64,000 nt of DNA. It comes from Bacteroides sp. GTDB taxonomy: Bacteria > Bacteroidota > Bacteroidia > Bacteroidales > Muribaculaceae. How positions within the stretch are numbered: position 1 is the first letter of the stretch; each line of letters begins with the position of its first letter. The stretch spans positions 16,159 through 80,158 of the forward strand of contig JAAVDB010000011.1 of NCBI GenBank assembly GCA_014802015.1. Direction: 5' to 3'. A program made the translations under genes and the position numbers. The notes beneath the pieces were generated by a model. That model was given only the letters and a program-made list of their open reading frames with translations, did no database searches and was not told where the DNA came from. This document shows, in pieces, positions 8,670 through 16,873 of this stretch.

Positions 8670-8760
8670 CAAACGGTTAAAAATAACCATCATAAAATTA
8701 TCTGTTAATCAGTTCGATTGTGCATTATAACCATAGTTTCATCTTAAAGGCATAAAAAAT

Positions 8761-9063
8761 ATGGGAAAATCTTATACTGAAATTGTAGAATTAATTGATG
8801 CGCATTTAAAAAAAAGCGGAAGACGTTACTATTCCGAATTTTATATTGGAGTGTCTCAGAATGCCACTAAAAGATTATTCGAGGAACACCATGTTGATAT
8901 GAAAAATTCATGGTGGATATATGCTACTGCTGATTCATCTGAAATCGCAAAGGAAGTTGAGGAGCATTACTTAGGACTTGGTATGCGTGGAAATGACAGA
9001 GATGAAAATAACAATTCGACAATGGTATACAGCTATGTCGTAACCCCTACAACAACCGAATAG
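8761..9063 (+). CDS. Small GIY-YIG-like protein (100 aa)
   Basis: Residues 24-50 read YYSEFYIGVSQ then NATKRLFEEHHV, followed by SWWIYATADSSEIAKEVEEHYL. This is the order seen in small GIY-YIG-fold proteins: a degenerate YxG-x-FYIG strand pair, an Arg in the helix (KRLFEEH) and a conserved Glu in the ExxEEHYL helix. Only the second half of the GIY-YIG signature is recognisable, so nuclease activity is uncertain. It is AT-rich and followed 2 nt later by the cyclase-like gene, so the pair is an operon. Family assignment rests on motif resemblance, not on a search. Confidence 0.65.
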   Translation: MGKSYTEIVELIDAHLKKSGRRYYSEFYIGVSQNATKRLFEEHHVDMKNSWWIYATADSSEIAKEVEEHYLGLGMRGNDRDENNNSTMVYSYVVTPTTTE

Positions 9064-9065
9064 GT

Positions 9066-9800
9066 ATGGAGACATATAATCAGATACAAAAGCGATTTGT
9101 CGTTTTTTTAGATATAATGGGCTTTAAAGATAGGGTTGCAAGAAGTTCTCCAGAGAATTTATACTCAGAACTAACTGAATTTAATAAAGACATAACGAAT
9201 ATCATTAATTCTTCGAAAAAAATTGACACTCACGAACTGTCTCAGCTATCTGGCAAATCAGATATTGCATTAATCTCCGGACGTGAAAATGTTAACAACA
9301 TTATATTGGCACAATTTTCTGACAGTATTGTTTTGTTCAGCAATGACAATTCAAAAGAGAGTTTATTAGCAATATCTAACGTTGCCAGACAAATAATGAT
9401 TTCGGCAATTAATCGAGATAAACCAATCCCATTAAAAGGTGCTTTGGCTGAGGGAGAGATAACTTGCGATATGCCAAAACAACTATTTTTTGGCCAAGCT
9501 TTAATTGATGCATATCTTTTAGAGGAAAATGTACAGTATTATGGAATTGTAGTGCATCATACCGCTGAAAAATCAGTTATAAATTTGAATGAAAAAATAT
9601 TTAAGGACTCTTTGGTTCCGTTAAAAAGCGGTAAAATAAATCATTATGAGTTAGTTTGGTATAATGACTCCGCTTTTGATATTAAATCCGGCTTAGATAG
9701 AATAAGACTAAGCGTATCGGATTCTCCAAGGAAATATGTTGATAATACTAATAGTATAATTAGTAGCTATAACGATGCCCAGACTTCTCACACTATGTAA
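9066..9800 (+). CDS. Class III nucleotide-cyclase-like protein
   Basis: 244 aa, apparently cytosolic. FVVFLDIMGF (residues 11-20) and FSDSIVLFS (84-92) correspond to the two metal-binding Asp strands of class III adenylate/guanylate cyclases; LKGALAEGEI (123-132) and FFGQALIDAYLLE (141-153) match the next strand and the helix preceding the dimer-interface region. In canonical cyclases that last helix carries the transition-state Asn and Arg (xVNxAARLE); here the positions read Ile and Leu, so catalysis may be altered or absent. It is AT-rich, translationally linked to the GIY-YIG-like gene, and monocistronic otherwise. A Pycsar-like signalling role is possible but no effector with a cyclic-nucleotide sensor is visible. 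Confidence 0.65.
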   Translation: METYNQIQKRFVVFLDIMGFKDRVARSSPENLYSELTEFNKDITNIINSSKKIDTHELSQLSGKSDIALISGRENVNNIILAQFSDSIVLFSNDNSKESLLAISNVARQIMISAINRDKPIPLKGALAEGEITCDMPKQLFFGQALIDAYLLEENVQYYGIVVHHTAEKSVINLNEKIFKDSLVPLKSGKINHYELVWYNDSAFDIKSGLDRIRLSVSDSPRKYVDNTNSIISSYNDAQTSHTM

Positions 9801-9829
9801 GTAAGAGTCTAATCCATCCATCGAAAAGA

Positions 9830-9865
9830 ACGGAGTCCGCGTCAATATCAAGACGCGGACTCCGT
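9830..9865 (-). terminator. gpmI terminator
   Basis: Perfect 14-bp stem ACGGAGTCCGCGTC / GACGCGGACTCCGT with an 8-nt loop. On the minus strand it is followed by TTCTTTT, so it terminates gpmI; it also separates the accessory operon on the other strand. Confidence 0.88.
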
Positions 9866-9895
9866 CGTATATTCAGGATTTTCCTATTCTTCCGA

Positions 9896-11410
9896 TCAGT
9901 CGATGAGGGCGTGGCCGGTCATCTCTGACGGCTGGGGCATGCCCATGATCTTGAGGATGGTGGGAGCGACGTCGGCGAGACGGCCGTTCTCGACATGAGC
10001 ATCCTTGTTTTCAGTTACGTATACGCAGGGCACGGGGTTGAGCGAGTGTGCTGTGTTGGGAGTGCCGTCGGGGTTGATAGCGTTGTCGGCATTGCCGTGG
10101 TCAGCGATAATGATAGTCTCGTAACCGGCAGCCTTGGCAGCCTCTACGGTATCCTTCACGCAGTCATCAACAGCCTTGACAGCCTTGCAGATAGCCTCGT
10201 ACACTCCGGTGTGGCCCACCATGTCGCCGTTGGCATAGTTGACTACGATAAAATCGTATTTTTCCGACTTGATGGCCTCGACCAGCTTGTCCTTTACCTC
10301 GTAAGCGCTCATCTCAGGCTTGAGGTCGTAGGTGGCAACCTTGGGCGAAGCGACAAGTATGCGCTCCTCACCTTCGTAGGGAGCCTCGCGTCCGCCGTTG
10401 AAGAAGAATGTCACGTGTGCATACTTCTCGGTCTCGGCGATGTGGAGCTGCTTCTTGTGATTGTTTGACAGATACTCGCCGAGGGTGTTCTCAACATTCT
10501 CCTTGGGGAAGAGGATATGCACACCTGTGAACGATGCATCGTAAGGGGTCATGCAGTAATATTGCAGACCGGGGATAACCTTCATGTCGGCCTCGGGTAT
10601 GTCGTGCTGAGTCAGGGCTATGGTAAGCTCCTTGGCACGGTCGTTGCGGTAATTGAAGAAGATAACGGCATCGTCCTCCTTGATGGTACCGTCGACGTTA
10701 GCGTTATTGATAGGCTTGATGAACTCGTCGGTCACGCCCTCGGCATAGCTCTCCTCAACAGCCTTGACCATATCGGTAGCCTGTTTGCCCTCGCCCTTGA
10801 CGAGCAGATCGTAAGCCACCTTGACACGCTCCCAGCGCTTGTCGCGGTCCATTGCATAGTAACGGCCGATGATCGAAGCCACCACTCCGGCGCTCTTGGC
10901 GCAGTGAGCCTGAAGTGCTTCGATGAAGCCCTTGCCGCTGTGGGGGTCGGTGTCACGGCCATCCATGAAGCAGTGGATGTAGACCTTCTCAAGACCGTAC
11001 TCCTTGGCGATGTCGCAGAGAGCATAGAGGTGTTCGAGCGATGAGTGCACGCCGCCGTCGCTGGTGAGGCCCATGAAGTGAATGGCCTTGCCGTTGTCAC
11101 GGGCGTATGAGAATGCGCTCACGATCTCGGGATTCTTGAGGATAGACTTGTCGGCACAGGCCTTGTTGATTTTCACGAGATCCTGATAGACCACGCGGCC
11201 GGCGCCGATATTGAGGTGACCCACCTCTGAGTTGCCCATCTGGCCGTCGGGCAGACCTACGTTCTCGCCCGAAGCCTGGAGCTGGCTGTGAGGATAGGTG
11301 TTGATGAGATAGTCCCAGTAAGGTGTGGGAGTCGACGAGATGGCATCGCTCTTGGTATGATTGCCGATGCCCCATCCGTCGAGGATGATTAACAATGCTT
11401 TCTTTGCCAT
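9896..11410 (-). CDS. gpmI: 2,3-bisphosphoglycerate-independent phosphoglycerate mutase
   Basis: 504 aa, the usual length. Interconverts 3- and 2-phosphoglycerate in glycolysis with two Mn ions and a phosphoserine intermediate. N-terminal [10 protein letters not shown] supplies the first metal Asp, and [15 protein letters not shown] holds the catalytic serine (near residue 62). The HCFMDGRDT motif and the C-terminal IADHGNAD and TAHSLNPVP motifs complete the alkaline-phosphatase-fold metal sites. Own promoter overlaps the end of the upstream ABC gene; terminator at 9830. Confidence 0.98.
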   Translation of the reverse strand: MAKKALLIILDGWGIGNHTKSDAISSTPTPYWDYLINTYPHSQLQASGENVGLPDGQMGNSEVGHLNIGAGRVVYQDLVKINKACADKSILKNPEIVSAFSYARDNGKAIHFMGLTSDGGVHSSLEHLYALCDIAKEYGLEKVYIHCFMDGRDTDPHSGKGFIEALQAHCAKSAGVVASIIGRYYAMDRDKRWERVKVAYDLLVKGEGKQATDMVKAVEESYAEGVTDEFIKPINNANVDGTIKEDDAVIFFNYRNDRAKELTIALTQHDIPEADMKVIPGLQYYCMTPYDASFTGVHILFPKENVENTLGEYLSNNHKKQLHIAETEKYAHVTFFFNGGREAPYEGEERILVASPKVATYDLKPEMSAYEVKDKLVEAIKSEKYDFIVVNYANGDMVGHTGVYEAICKAVKAVDDCVKDTVEAAKAAGYETIIIADHGNADNAINPDGTPNTAHSLNPVPCVYVTENKDAHVENGRLADVAPTILKIMGMPQPSEMTGHALID

Positions 11411-11456
11411 AATATATATGTACGCTTATTGAAGATAATTAGTTTTTAGAATGGTG

Positions 11457-11487
11457 CAAAGTTAACACATTTTTTTGGTCCTGTCAA
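11457..11487 (-). promoter_or_regulatory. gpmI promoter overlapping the ABC gene stop
   Basis: On the minus strand TTG (11487-11485), 20 nt, then TAACTTTG (11464-11457). The -7 straddles the stop codon of the upstream ABC gene, so gpmI can be expressed independently of it. Confidence 0.7.
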
Positions 11488-12856
11488 CGCACGACGGCAG
11501 CTCTTCAGGATAATGTGTGACAAATATCAGCGATGATCCGCGCGATGACACCATGCGGTCTATCACACGGCGCACCAGCTCTTTATTGTACGGATCGAGT
11601 CCCTGAAACGGCTCATCGAGCACCAGCAGGGCCGGCTGACGGGCGAATGCCCGCGCCAGGAGCACCATCCTCTGCTCGCTCGACGACAGCGTCGAGAAGT
11701 CGCGTCCGGCCAACGCTCCGATGCCGAGACACTCCAGCCACGCCTCGGCGATGGCCGTCTCGGTGGGCGTGTGCGGTCGGTAACGCTCCAGCACGGGACG
11801 CATACCCTCGACCACTATACCCCGCACGGGGAGCTTGCTGCGGAAATACAGCTGCATCTCGGGACACACATAGCCGATATTGTTCTTGATGTCCCATATC
11901 GACTCGCCCGAACCACGCTTATGGTCAAATATCACTATATCGTTGGCGTAGGCCTGCGGGTTGTCACCGCACACCATACTCAGCAACAATGATTTTCCCG
12001 AACCGTTAGGCCCGGTCAGCATCCATCGCTCGCCACGGCGCACCTCCCAGTCGAGTCCCTTGAAGATGTCGCGCCCGCCATATCCGGCATGACCGCCCCG
12101 GATGCTGAAAGCCATCTCGTGAGGGGGTATATCATCAGGAGCATCGGGCAGTGTGACATCACTGTCGCCGGTGAGTCGGGATGACTCTGCATCCTCATCC
12201 TCGCCGACAAAACGGCATCCGTCCAGACGCAGCACGGCATCCGTGCATTCAGGCGTCTCGTCAGGATCACAGAGCAGAAGCACCACATTGAGCCCTCGGT
12301 CACGCAGAGCCGCGAGCGCGTCCTTCAGCTCGCCGCGTGACGGAGCGTCAAGTCCGATAAACGGATTGTCAAGCACAAGGATGTCAGGCGCGGCAAGCAG
12401 GGCATTGATTATAAGCAGTTTTCTCAACTCGCCGCTCGACAAGTAGTTGATGCGTTTCTCCGCCGCTCCGGCAAGTGACAGACGGGCTGACATGTCACGC
12501 CACAACTCACTGTCCATAGCCTTGCCGAATATGTCGGCCACCGTGGGGACATATTCATTCTCGCTTGACTCAAGGCGCTGGTCATAACGCAGCACATCAA
12601 CTCCGGTAAACGAGTGTATATCCGTAAATGCCAGCATCCTGACACTCATACCCTCGCGGGCGAACCTCAGACGGTTGCCGAAGCCGAAGCGCCCGCGCTC
12701 CAGCACATATCCCAGCGTCGTCTTGCCCGAGCCGTTGGGTCCTGTCACAGTCGTGATGCCGGCCGGAATACCAAGTCCCTGCGCACCTGTCAGTCTCACA
12801 GGACCGAAACACAGATCGGGCGACAGGAACTCAATTATATAATCATTTTGTCGCAT
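11462..12856 (-). CDS. Tandem ABC ATPase (ModF/PhrA-like)
   Basis: 464 aa with two complete ABC nucleotide-binding domains and no membrane segment. Walker A motifs GPNGSGKTT (residues 39-47) and GPNGSGKSL (second half), signature motifs LSSGELRK and LSSSEQRMV, and Walker B ILVLDNPF and LLVLDEPF are all visible. The second signature has Ser for Gly, and the first Walker B is followed by Asn instead of the catalytic Glu (DNPF), so the first site may hydrolyse ATP slowly. Similar tandem proteins are annotated ModF or PhrA; no molybdate genes are nearby, so function is uncertain. Confidence 0.85.
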   Translation of the reverse strand: MRQNDYIIEFLSPDLCFGPVRLTGAQGLGIPAGITTVTGPNGSGKTTLGYVLERGRFGFGNRLRFAREGMSVRMLAFTDIHSFTGVDVLRYDQRLESSENEYVPTVADIFGKAMDSELWRDMSARLSLAGAAEKRINYLSSGELRKLLIINALLAAPDILVLDNPFIGLDAPSRGELKDALAALRDRGLNVVLLLCDPDETPECTDAVLRLDGCRFVGEDEDAESSRLTGDSDVTLPDAPDDIPPHEMAFSIRGGHAGYGGRDIFKGLDWEVRRGERWMLTGPNGSGKSLLLSMVCGDNPQAYANDIVIFDHKRGSGESIWDIKNNIGYVCPEMQLYFRSKLPVRGIVVEGMRPVLERYRPHTPTETAIAEAWLECLGIGALAGRDFSTLSSSEQRMVLLARAFARQPALLVLDEPFQGLDPYNKELVRRVIDRMVSSRGSSLIFVTHYPEELPSCVDRTKKMC

Positions 12857-12863
12857 ACGAGGG

Positions 12864-12871
12864 CAAAGTTA
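12864..12871 (-). promoter_or_regulatory. -7 element immediately upstream of the tandem ABC gene
   Basis: TAACTTTG on the minus strand ends only 7 nt before the ATG at 12856, which would give a leaderless or near-leaderless transcript if used. Confidence 0.5.
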
Positions 12872-12938
12872 CTAATTATTTCCACTCTTTAGAAAATTTG
12901 TTGGAAATATGAGCAAACATTGATATTGAAAAAATTGT

Positions 12939-12946
12939 TAACTTTG
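12939..12946 (+). promoter_or_regulatory. -7 element for the PCMD-BamA-EptA operon
   Basis: TAACTTTG on the plus strand, 28 nt before the ATG at 12975; TTG at 12920 is a possible -33. It is divergent from the ABC gene promoter. Confidence 0.6.
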
Positions 12947-12974
12947 CAGACTCAAATGTTTCAACTTATATAAA

Positions 12975-13946
12975 ATGATTGTACTTAAACGGCTTTATAT
13001 CTTAGGGATCGGTATAATCTATGCCGCGACGGCATCAGCAGCATCCCCCGCCGCAGAGAAAGTTGTGCCCCTGCGTTACGGCGACATGGAGCACTGGACT
13101 CAGCGCAACATCAGCGAATCGGCCGTAATCGGCGGTGCGAAAAAGACTCTATATGAAATCGGTGTAGACTCCGTCATCAACGGCAACATACCCTACCGCA
13201 ATCTCGGAGGTTCACCCTGGGGCACATCCAATGTCATGGCAAAAGTGGCCGGTGTGGTCAAGACCAACAACACCGTCAGCCCCGACACCCACAACGGCGG
13301 ACGATGCGCCAAGCTCACCACCCACATCGAGTCACTCAAGGTGCTCGGGCTCGTCAACATCGACGTGCTCGCCGCCGGATCGATATATCTGGGCGACATA
13401 CGCGAGCCGGTGACCGGCACCAAGGACGGTGTGAAGGCTCTCAACTGGGGCATACCGTTCAAACAGCGTCCCAAGGCTCTGAGATATGACTACAAGATAC
13501 AGACCCCCGGCACACCCAACCGCGTCAAGCAGACCGGTTTCAGCCACAAGTCCACCGTCAATGGTCCTGACTATTGCGTGACGCTGTTTCTGCTCCAGAA
13601 CCGCCACGAGGATGCCTCGGGCAATATCACGGCCGAGCGTGTGGGCACTATGATCGTCAAGTATGCCAAGAGCACATCAGGATGGGTGGACAATGCCACT
13701 TACGAGATTCTCTATGGCGACATCACCGGCCGCAAGGACTATGACGCCTCACTCATGGGGCTGCGTGACTTCGACTATGCCACCAACAGCAAGGGTGTCA
13801 ACGTCCCCGTCCGCGAGACCGGATGGGCTGCTCCCGGCACCGCCCCTACCCACATGGTGCTACAGTTCTCGTCAAGCCATGGGGGTGCATTCATCGGCAC
13901 GCCGGGCAACACTATGTGGGTCGATAACGTGAGACTCGTATATTGA
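12975..13946 (+). CDS. PCMD-domain exported protein
   Basis: 323 aa with a signal peptide (LYILGIGIIYAATASA). The mature protein matches the putative carbohydrate metabolism domain family of Bacteroidota: GGSPWGTSNVMAKV, then LGLVNIDVLAAGSIYLG, KALRYDYK, and the terminal VLQFSSSHGGAFIGTPGN and WVDNVRLVY. The family folds as a beta jelly-roll thought to bind glycans; no catalytic residues are established. First gene of an operon with an outer-membrane barrel and a phosphoethanolamine transferase, which suggests an envelope role more than polysaccharide degradation in this case. Confidence 0.85.
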   Translation: MIVLKRLYILGIGIIYAATASAASPAAEKVVPLRYGDMEHWTQRNISESAVIGGAKKTLYEIGVDSVINGNIPYRNLGGSPWGTSNVMAKVAGVVKTNNTVSPDTHNGGRCAKLTTHIESLKVLGLVNIDVLAAGSIYLGDIREPVTGTKDGVKALNWGIPFKQRPKALRYDYKIQTPGTPNRVKQTGFSHKSTVNGPDYCVTLFLLQNRHEDASGNITAERVGTMIVKYAKSTSGWVDNATYEILYGDITGRKDYDASLMGLRDFDYATNSKGVNVPVRETGWAAPGTAPTHMVLQFSSSHGGAFIGTPGNTMWVDNVRLVY

Positions 13947-13991
13947 TTCAATAGATTGTCTGACAACAATTGTTAATCCGACCGACACACA

Positions 13992-15149
13992 ATGATCACA
14001 CGCCTGAGACACATATCACTGCTCCTCGCGTTTCTGCTCCTCGCACCATGCGTGCGTGGTCAGGAGACGGCCGACAGCGCATCATCAGCCCGGCGCGGCA
14101 ACATTGTGAGCCGCATCATCAATTACTTCAGCGAGAGTAACAAACCGCGCGACACATCCAAACTCGACTTCAGCCTCATCGGTGGCCCCTACTACTCGTC
14201 AAGCATGGGATTCGGCATCGGACTCGTAGCCTCAGGCCTCTACGGCACAGGCGTGTCCGACTCGCTCATCCCTCCCTCCAACGTCTCGTTCTTCGGCAAG
14301 GTGAGTACCAAAGGATTTGCCACGCTCGGCATCGAGGGCACGCACATCTCGCCTGAAGACACATACCGCGTCACGTATCACACCGAGTTCTTTTCCGATC
14401 CGAGCGATTACTGGGGCATCGGCTATGAGATGAACAATAACAATGCCAATAAGTCGACACTCAAGCGCATCGGAGCCAAGGGTAACTTTGAATTTCTCTA
14501 CCATCTCGGTGCGCATCTGTATGTCGGACCGCTCGTGGTGGTCGACTACATCCATGCGTTCGAGATCGAGCGCCGCTCGCTGCTCGACGGACAGCGCACT
14601 ACGCTATGGAGCTACGGCGCAGGCGTGACACTGTCATACGACTCGCGCGACGTCCTGACCAATCCTCACTCAGGCTACTACGCATCGGTGTCACAGAGTT
14701 TCCGTCCGAGGTTTCTCGGCAACCGTTATGCGTTCAGCACCACCGATATACAGTTTGACATGTACCGCACCCCATGGGAGGGGGGCATCATCGCCACCGA
14801 CATCAGGGGCAAATTCAATTTCGGCAACCCTCCGTGGAATCTCATGGCCCTCACCGGCGGATCGCACTTCCTGCGCGGATATTACGAGGGTCGTTACCGC
14901 GACGACCACATGATGGCTGTACAGGTCGAGTTGCGTCAACACGTGTGGCGACGCAGCAGCCTCGTGGCATGGCTCGGCGCCGGCACGGTATTCTCACATC
15001 TCAAAGACATAACGTTCGGTCACCTACTCCCCAACTGGGGCGTAGGCTACCGATGGGAATTTAAGAAAGATGTCAACGTACGTTTTGACGTAGGCTTCGG
15101 CAAACACGGTCAGAACGAATTCATGTTCGGCATCAACGAAGCATTCTGA
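13992..15149 (+). CDS. BamA/TamA-family outer-membrane barrel protein
   Basis: 385 aa with a signal peptide (LLLAFLLLAPCVRGQ). The region from about residue 60 to the end is the surface-antigen (Omp85 C-terminal) barrel, with alternating aromatic strands, the LSYDSRDVLTNPHSGYY strand pair typical of the family, and a terminal phenylalanine (NEAF). No POTRA domain fits into the short N-terminal part, so this is a barrel-only member rather than BamA itself. Second gene of the operon (46 nt after the PCMD gene, 15 nt before the transferase). Confidence 0.87.
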   Translation: MITRLRHISLLLAFLLLAPCVRGQETADSASSARRGNIVSRIINYFSESNKPRDTSKLDFSLIGGPYYSSSMGFGIGLVASGLYGTGVSDSLIPPSNVSFFGKVSTKGFATLGIEGTHISPEDTYRVTYHTEFFSDPSDYWGIGYEMNNNNANKSTLKRIGAKGNFEFLYHLGAHLYVGPLVVVDYIHAFEIERRSLLDGQRTTLWSYGAGVTLSYDSRDVLTNPHSGYYASVSQSFRPRFLGNRYAFSTTDIQFDMYRTPWEGGIIATDIRGKFNFGNPPWNLMALTGGSHFLRGYYEGRYRDDHMMAVQVELRQHVWRRSSLVAWLGAGTVFSHLKDITFGHLLPNWGVGYRWEFKKDVNVRFDVGFGKHGQNEFMFGINEAF

Positions 15150-15163
15150 TAAAGTAACTATCT

Positions 15164-16873
15164 ATGGACCTGCTACAGCATTTTCGCCGCGTCGACGGAC
15201 CGCGTTGGCTCGCGTTAGCGCTCTTTACAATACTTCTGCTCCCTAACATCGGACTCTCTATCCTCGACCCGATGTCTGCCGGTGCGAGGGTGTGCAATAT
15301 CATTCTCCCCGCATCGCTCTATCTGCTGCTGGTGTCGGTGCTGAGAAATCCCGCACGTAGCGTATGGATGTGCTTCCCGCTTATATTCCTGTCCGCCTTC
15401 CAGCTCGTGCTGCTCTACCTCTACGGCCACTCCATCATAGCCGTGGACATGTTTCTCAACCTCGTGACCACCAATTCGTCCGAGGCATTGGAATTGCTCG
15501 GCAGTATGCTCCCCGCCATGGTGGGTGTCATCATCATCTTCGTGCCGATACTCTACATAGCCGCCGTCAAGGCACGCTGCAGCGACTTCACGCTGTCATA
15601 CGACTTTATGCACAAAATGCACGTGGCCGGCCTCGGTGGTGCTCTGGCCGGCGTGATATGCCTCGGATTCTGCACGATAGCCGGAGGGTATAGCGTCAGA
15701 GACGACCTGTATCCTGTCAACGTATGCTATAATATATATCTTGCCGTCGACCGCTCGGTGCGCACGGCCGAATACGCCGAGACGAGCCGTGACTACAGAT
15801 TTGACGCCGCCACAACTCACCCTGCCGACAGCGCCGAGGTGTATGTACTGGTGATCGGTGAGACTGCCCGCGCGGAGAATTTCGGCCTCTACGGTTACGA
15901 CCGCGACACCACCCCGCGCCTGTCGGCCCGTCAGGGACTCATAGCATACACCGATGCCTACACTCAGTCCAACACCACTCACAAGAGCGTACCGATGCTG
16001 CTGTCAGCCGCCTCGGCTGATGATTATGACCGCATATACAGCGAGAAGGGCATCATCGCGGCATTCCGCGAAGCGGGATTCAAGACCGTATTTCTCTCCA
16101 ATCAGCGCCCCAACCATTCGTTCATAGACCTTCTGGGGAGTGAGGCCGAGACATGCCGTTTCCTGAAAGAGGAGCTCGGAGCAGGAGACAATCCGCCCGA
16201 CGCAGACCTGATCGAAGAGACAGCCCGTCTGCTCGATGCGACTGACGATACAGGCAAAAGGTTGATAGTGCTCCACACCTACGGTTCGCACTTCCGTTAC
16301 AACGAACGCTATCCGCACTCGTCAGCCCGATACCTGCCCGACGATGCCTCGGAGGTGACTGCGGCCAATCGCGACAACCTCGTAAATGCCTACGACAATA
16401 CCATAGTCTACACCGACAGCATCCTTGATGCGCTCATCACGTTGCTCGACCGCCGTCCGGCTCACACGGCGATGCTCTACACCTCCGACCACGGAGAGAA
16501 TATATTTGATGACGAGAGGGGAATGTTTCTCCACGCATCCCCCCGTCCGTCACCCCACGAGCTGCACGTGCCGCTGATGATATGGATGTCGGACGGCTAC
16601 AGAGAGGCATATCCGGCGACCGACTCCATCCTCAGCGCCAATGCTGACCGCAGGGTATACACATCGGCATCGGTGTTCCACACCATGCTCGACCTCGGAG
16701 GCGTATCGGCCAAGTCATACGTTGACTCGCTCTCGCTCGCCTCACCGCGTTTCCACTCGGGGCAATATCACTATCTCACCGACCGCAACATCGCACAGCC
16801 TGTGGAGAAAGTTCTAAACAGCCCACGGGGGACGGAGACCTCACTTGGTGCCGAGACGGAGCACCACAAATGA
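15164..16873 (+). CDS. Phosphoethanolamine transferase (EptA-like sulfatase fold)
   Basis: 569 aa. Five hydrophobic segments occupy roughly residues 1-200; the rest is a periplasmic alkaline-phosphatase-type domain. Visible catalytic motifs are VIGETARAENFGLYGYDR (metal Glu), SNTTHKSVP with the phospho-accepting Thr, LHTYGSHF, and YTSDHGEN (metal Asp-His). These match transferases that move phosphoethanolamine from phosphatidylethanolamine to lipid A or glycans, lowering negative charge and raising polymyxin resistance. The target in this organism is inferred. Its last 33 nt overlap the GH51 gene on the opposite strand. Confidence 0.9.
   Translation: MDLLQHFRRVDGPRWLALALFTILLLPNIGLSILDPMSAGARVCNIILPASLYLLLVSVLRNPARSVWMCFPLIFLSAFQLVLLYLYGHSIIAVDMFLNLVTTNSSEALELLGSMLPAMVGVIIIFVPILYIAAVKARCSDFTLSYDFMHKMHVAGLGGALAGVICLGFCTIAGGYSVRDDLYPVNVCYNIYLAVDRSVRTAEYAETSRDYRFDAATTHPADSAEVYVLVIGETARAENFGLYGYDRDTTPRLSARQGLIAYTDAYTQSNTTHKSVPMLLSAASADDYDRIYSEKGIIAAFREAGFKTVFLSNQRPNHSFIDLLGSEAETCRFLKEELGAGDNPPDADLIEETARLLDATDDTGKRLIVLHTYGSHFRYNERYPHSSARYLPDDASEVTAANRDNLVNAYDNTIVYTDSILDALITLLDRRPAHTAMLYTSDHGENIFDDERGMFLHASPRPSPHELHVPLMIWMSDGYREAYPATDSILSANADRRVYTSASVFHTMLDLGGVSAKSYVDSLSLASPRFHSGQYHYLTDRNIAQPVEKVLNSPRGTETSLGAETEHHK

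Larger units (their letters stand above)
8246..8760. other. AT-rich intergenic region with fold-back repeats
   Basis: 515 nt without a supported gene. The left half holds three hairpins (listed separately, 8310-8493); the right half is very AT-rich and holds the promoter of the 8761 operon at 8662-8669. It separates the minus-strand 2-TM gene from the plus-strand operon. Confidence 0.65.

Noticed and set aside
9066-9800. Functional Pycsar uridylate cyclase
   Set aside because: Transition-state residues are absent and no effector with a cyclic-nucleotide-binding domain is next to it; kept only as a possible relative.
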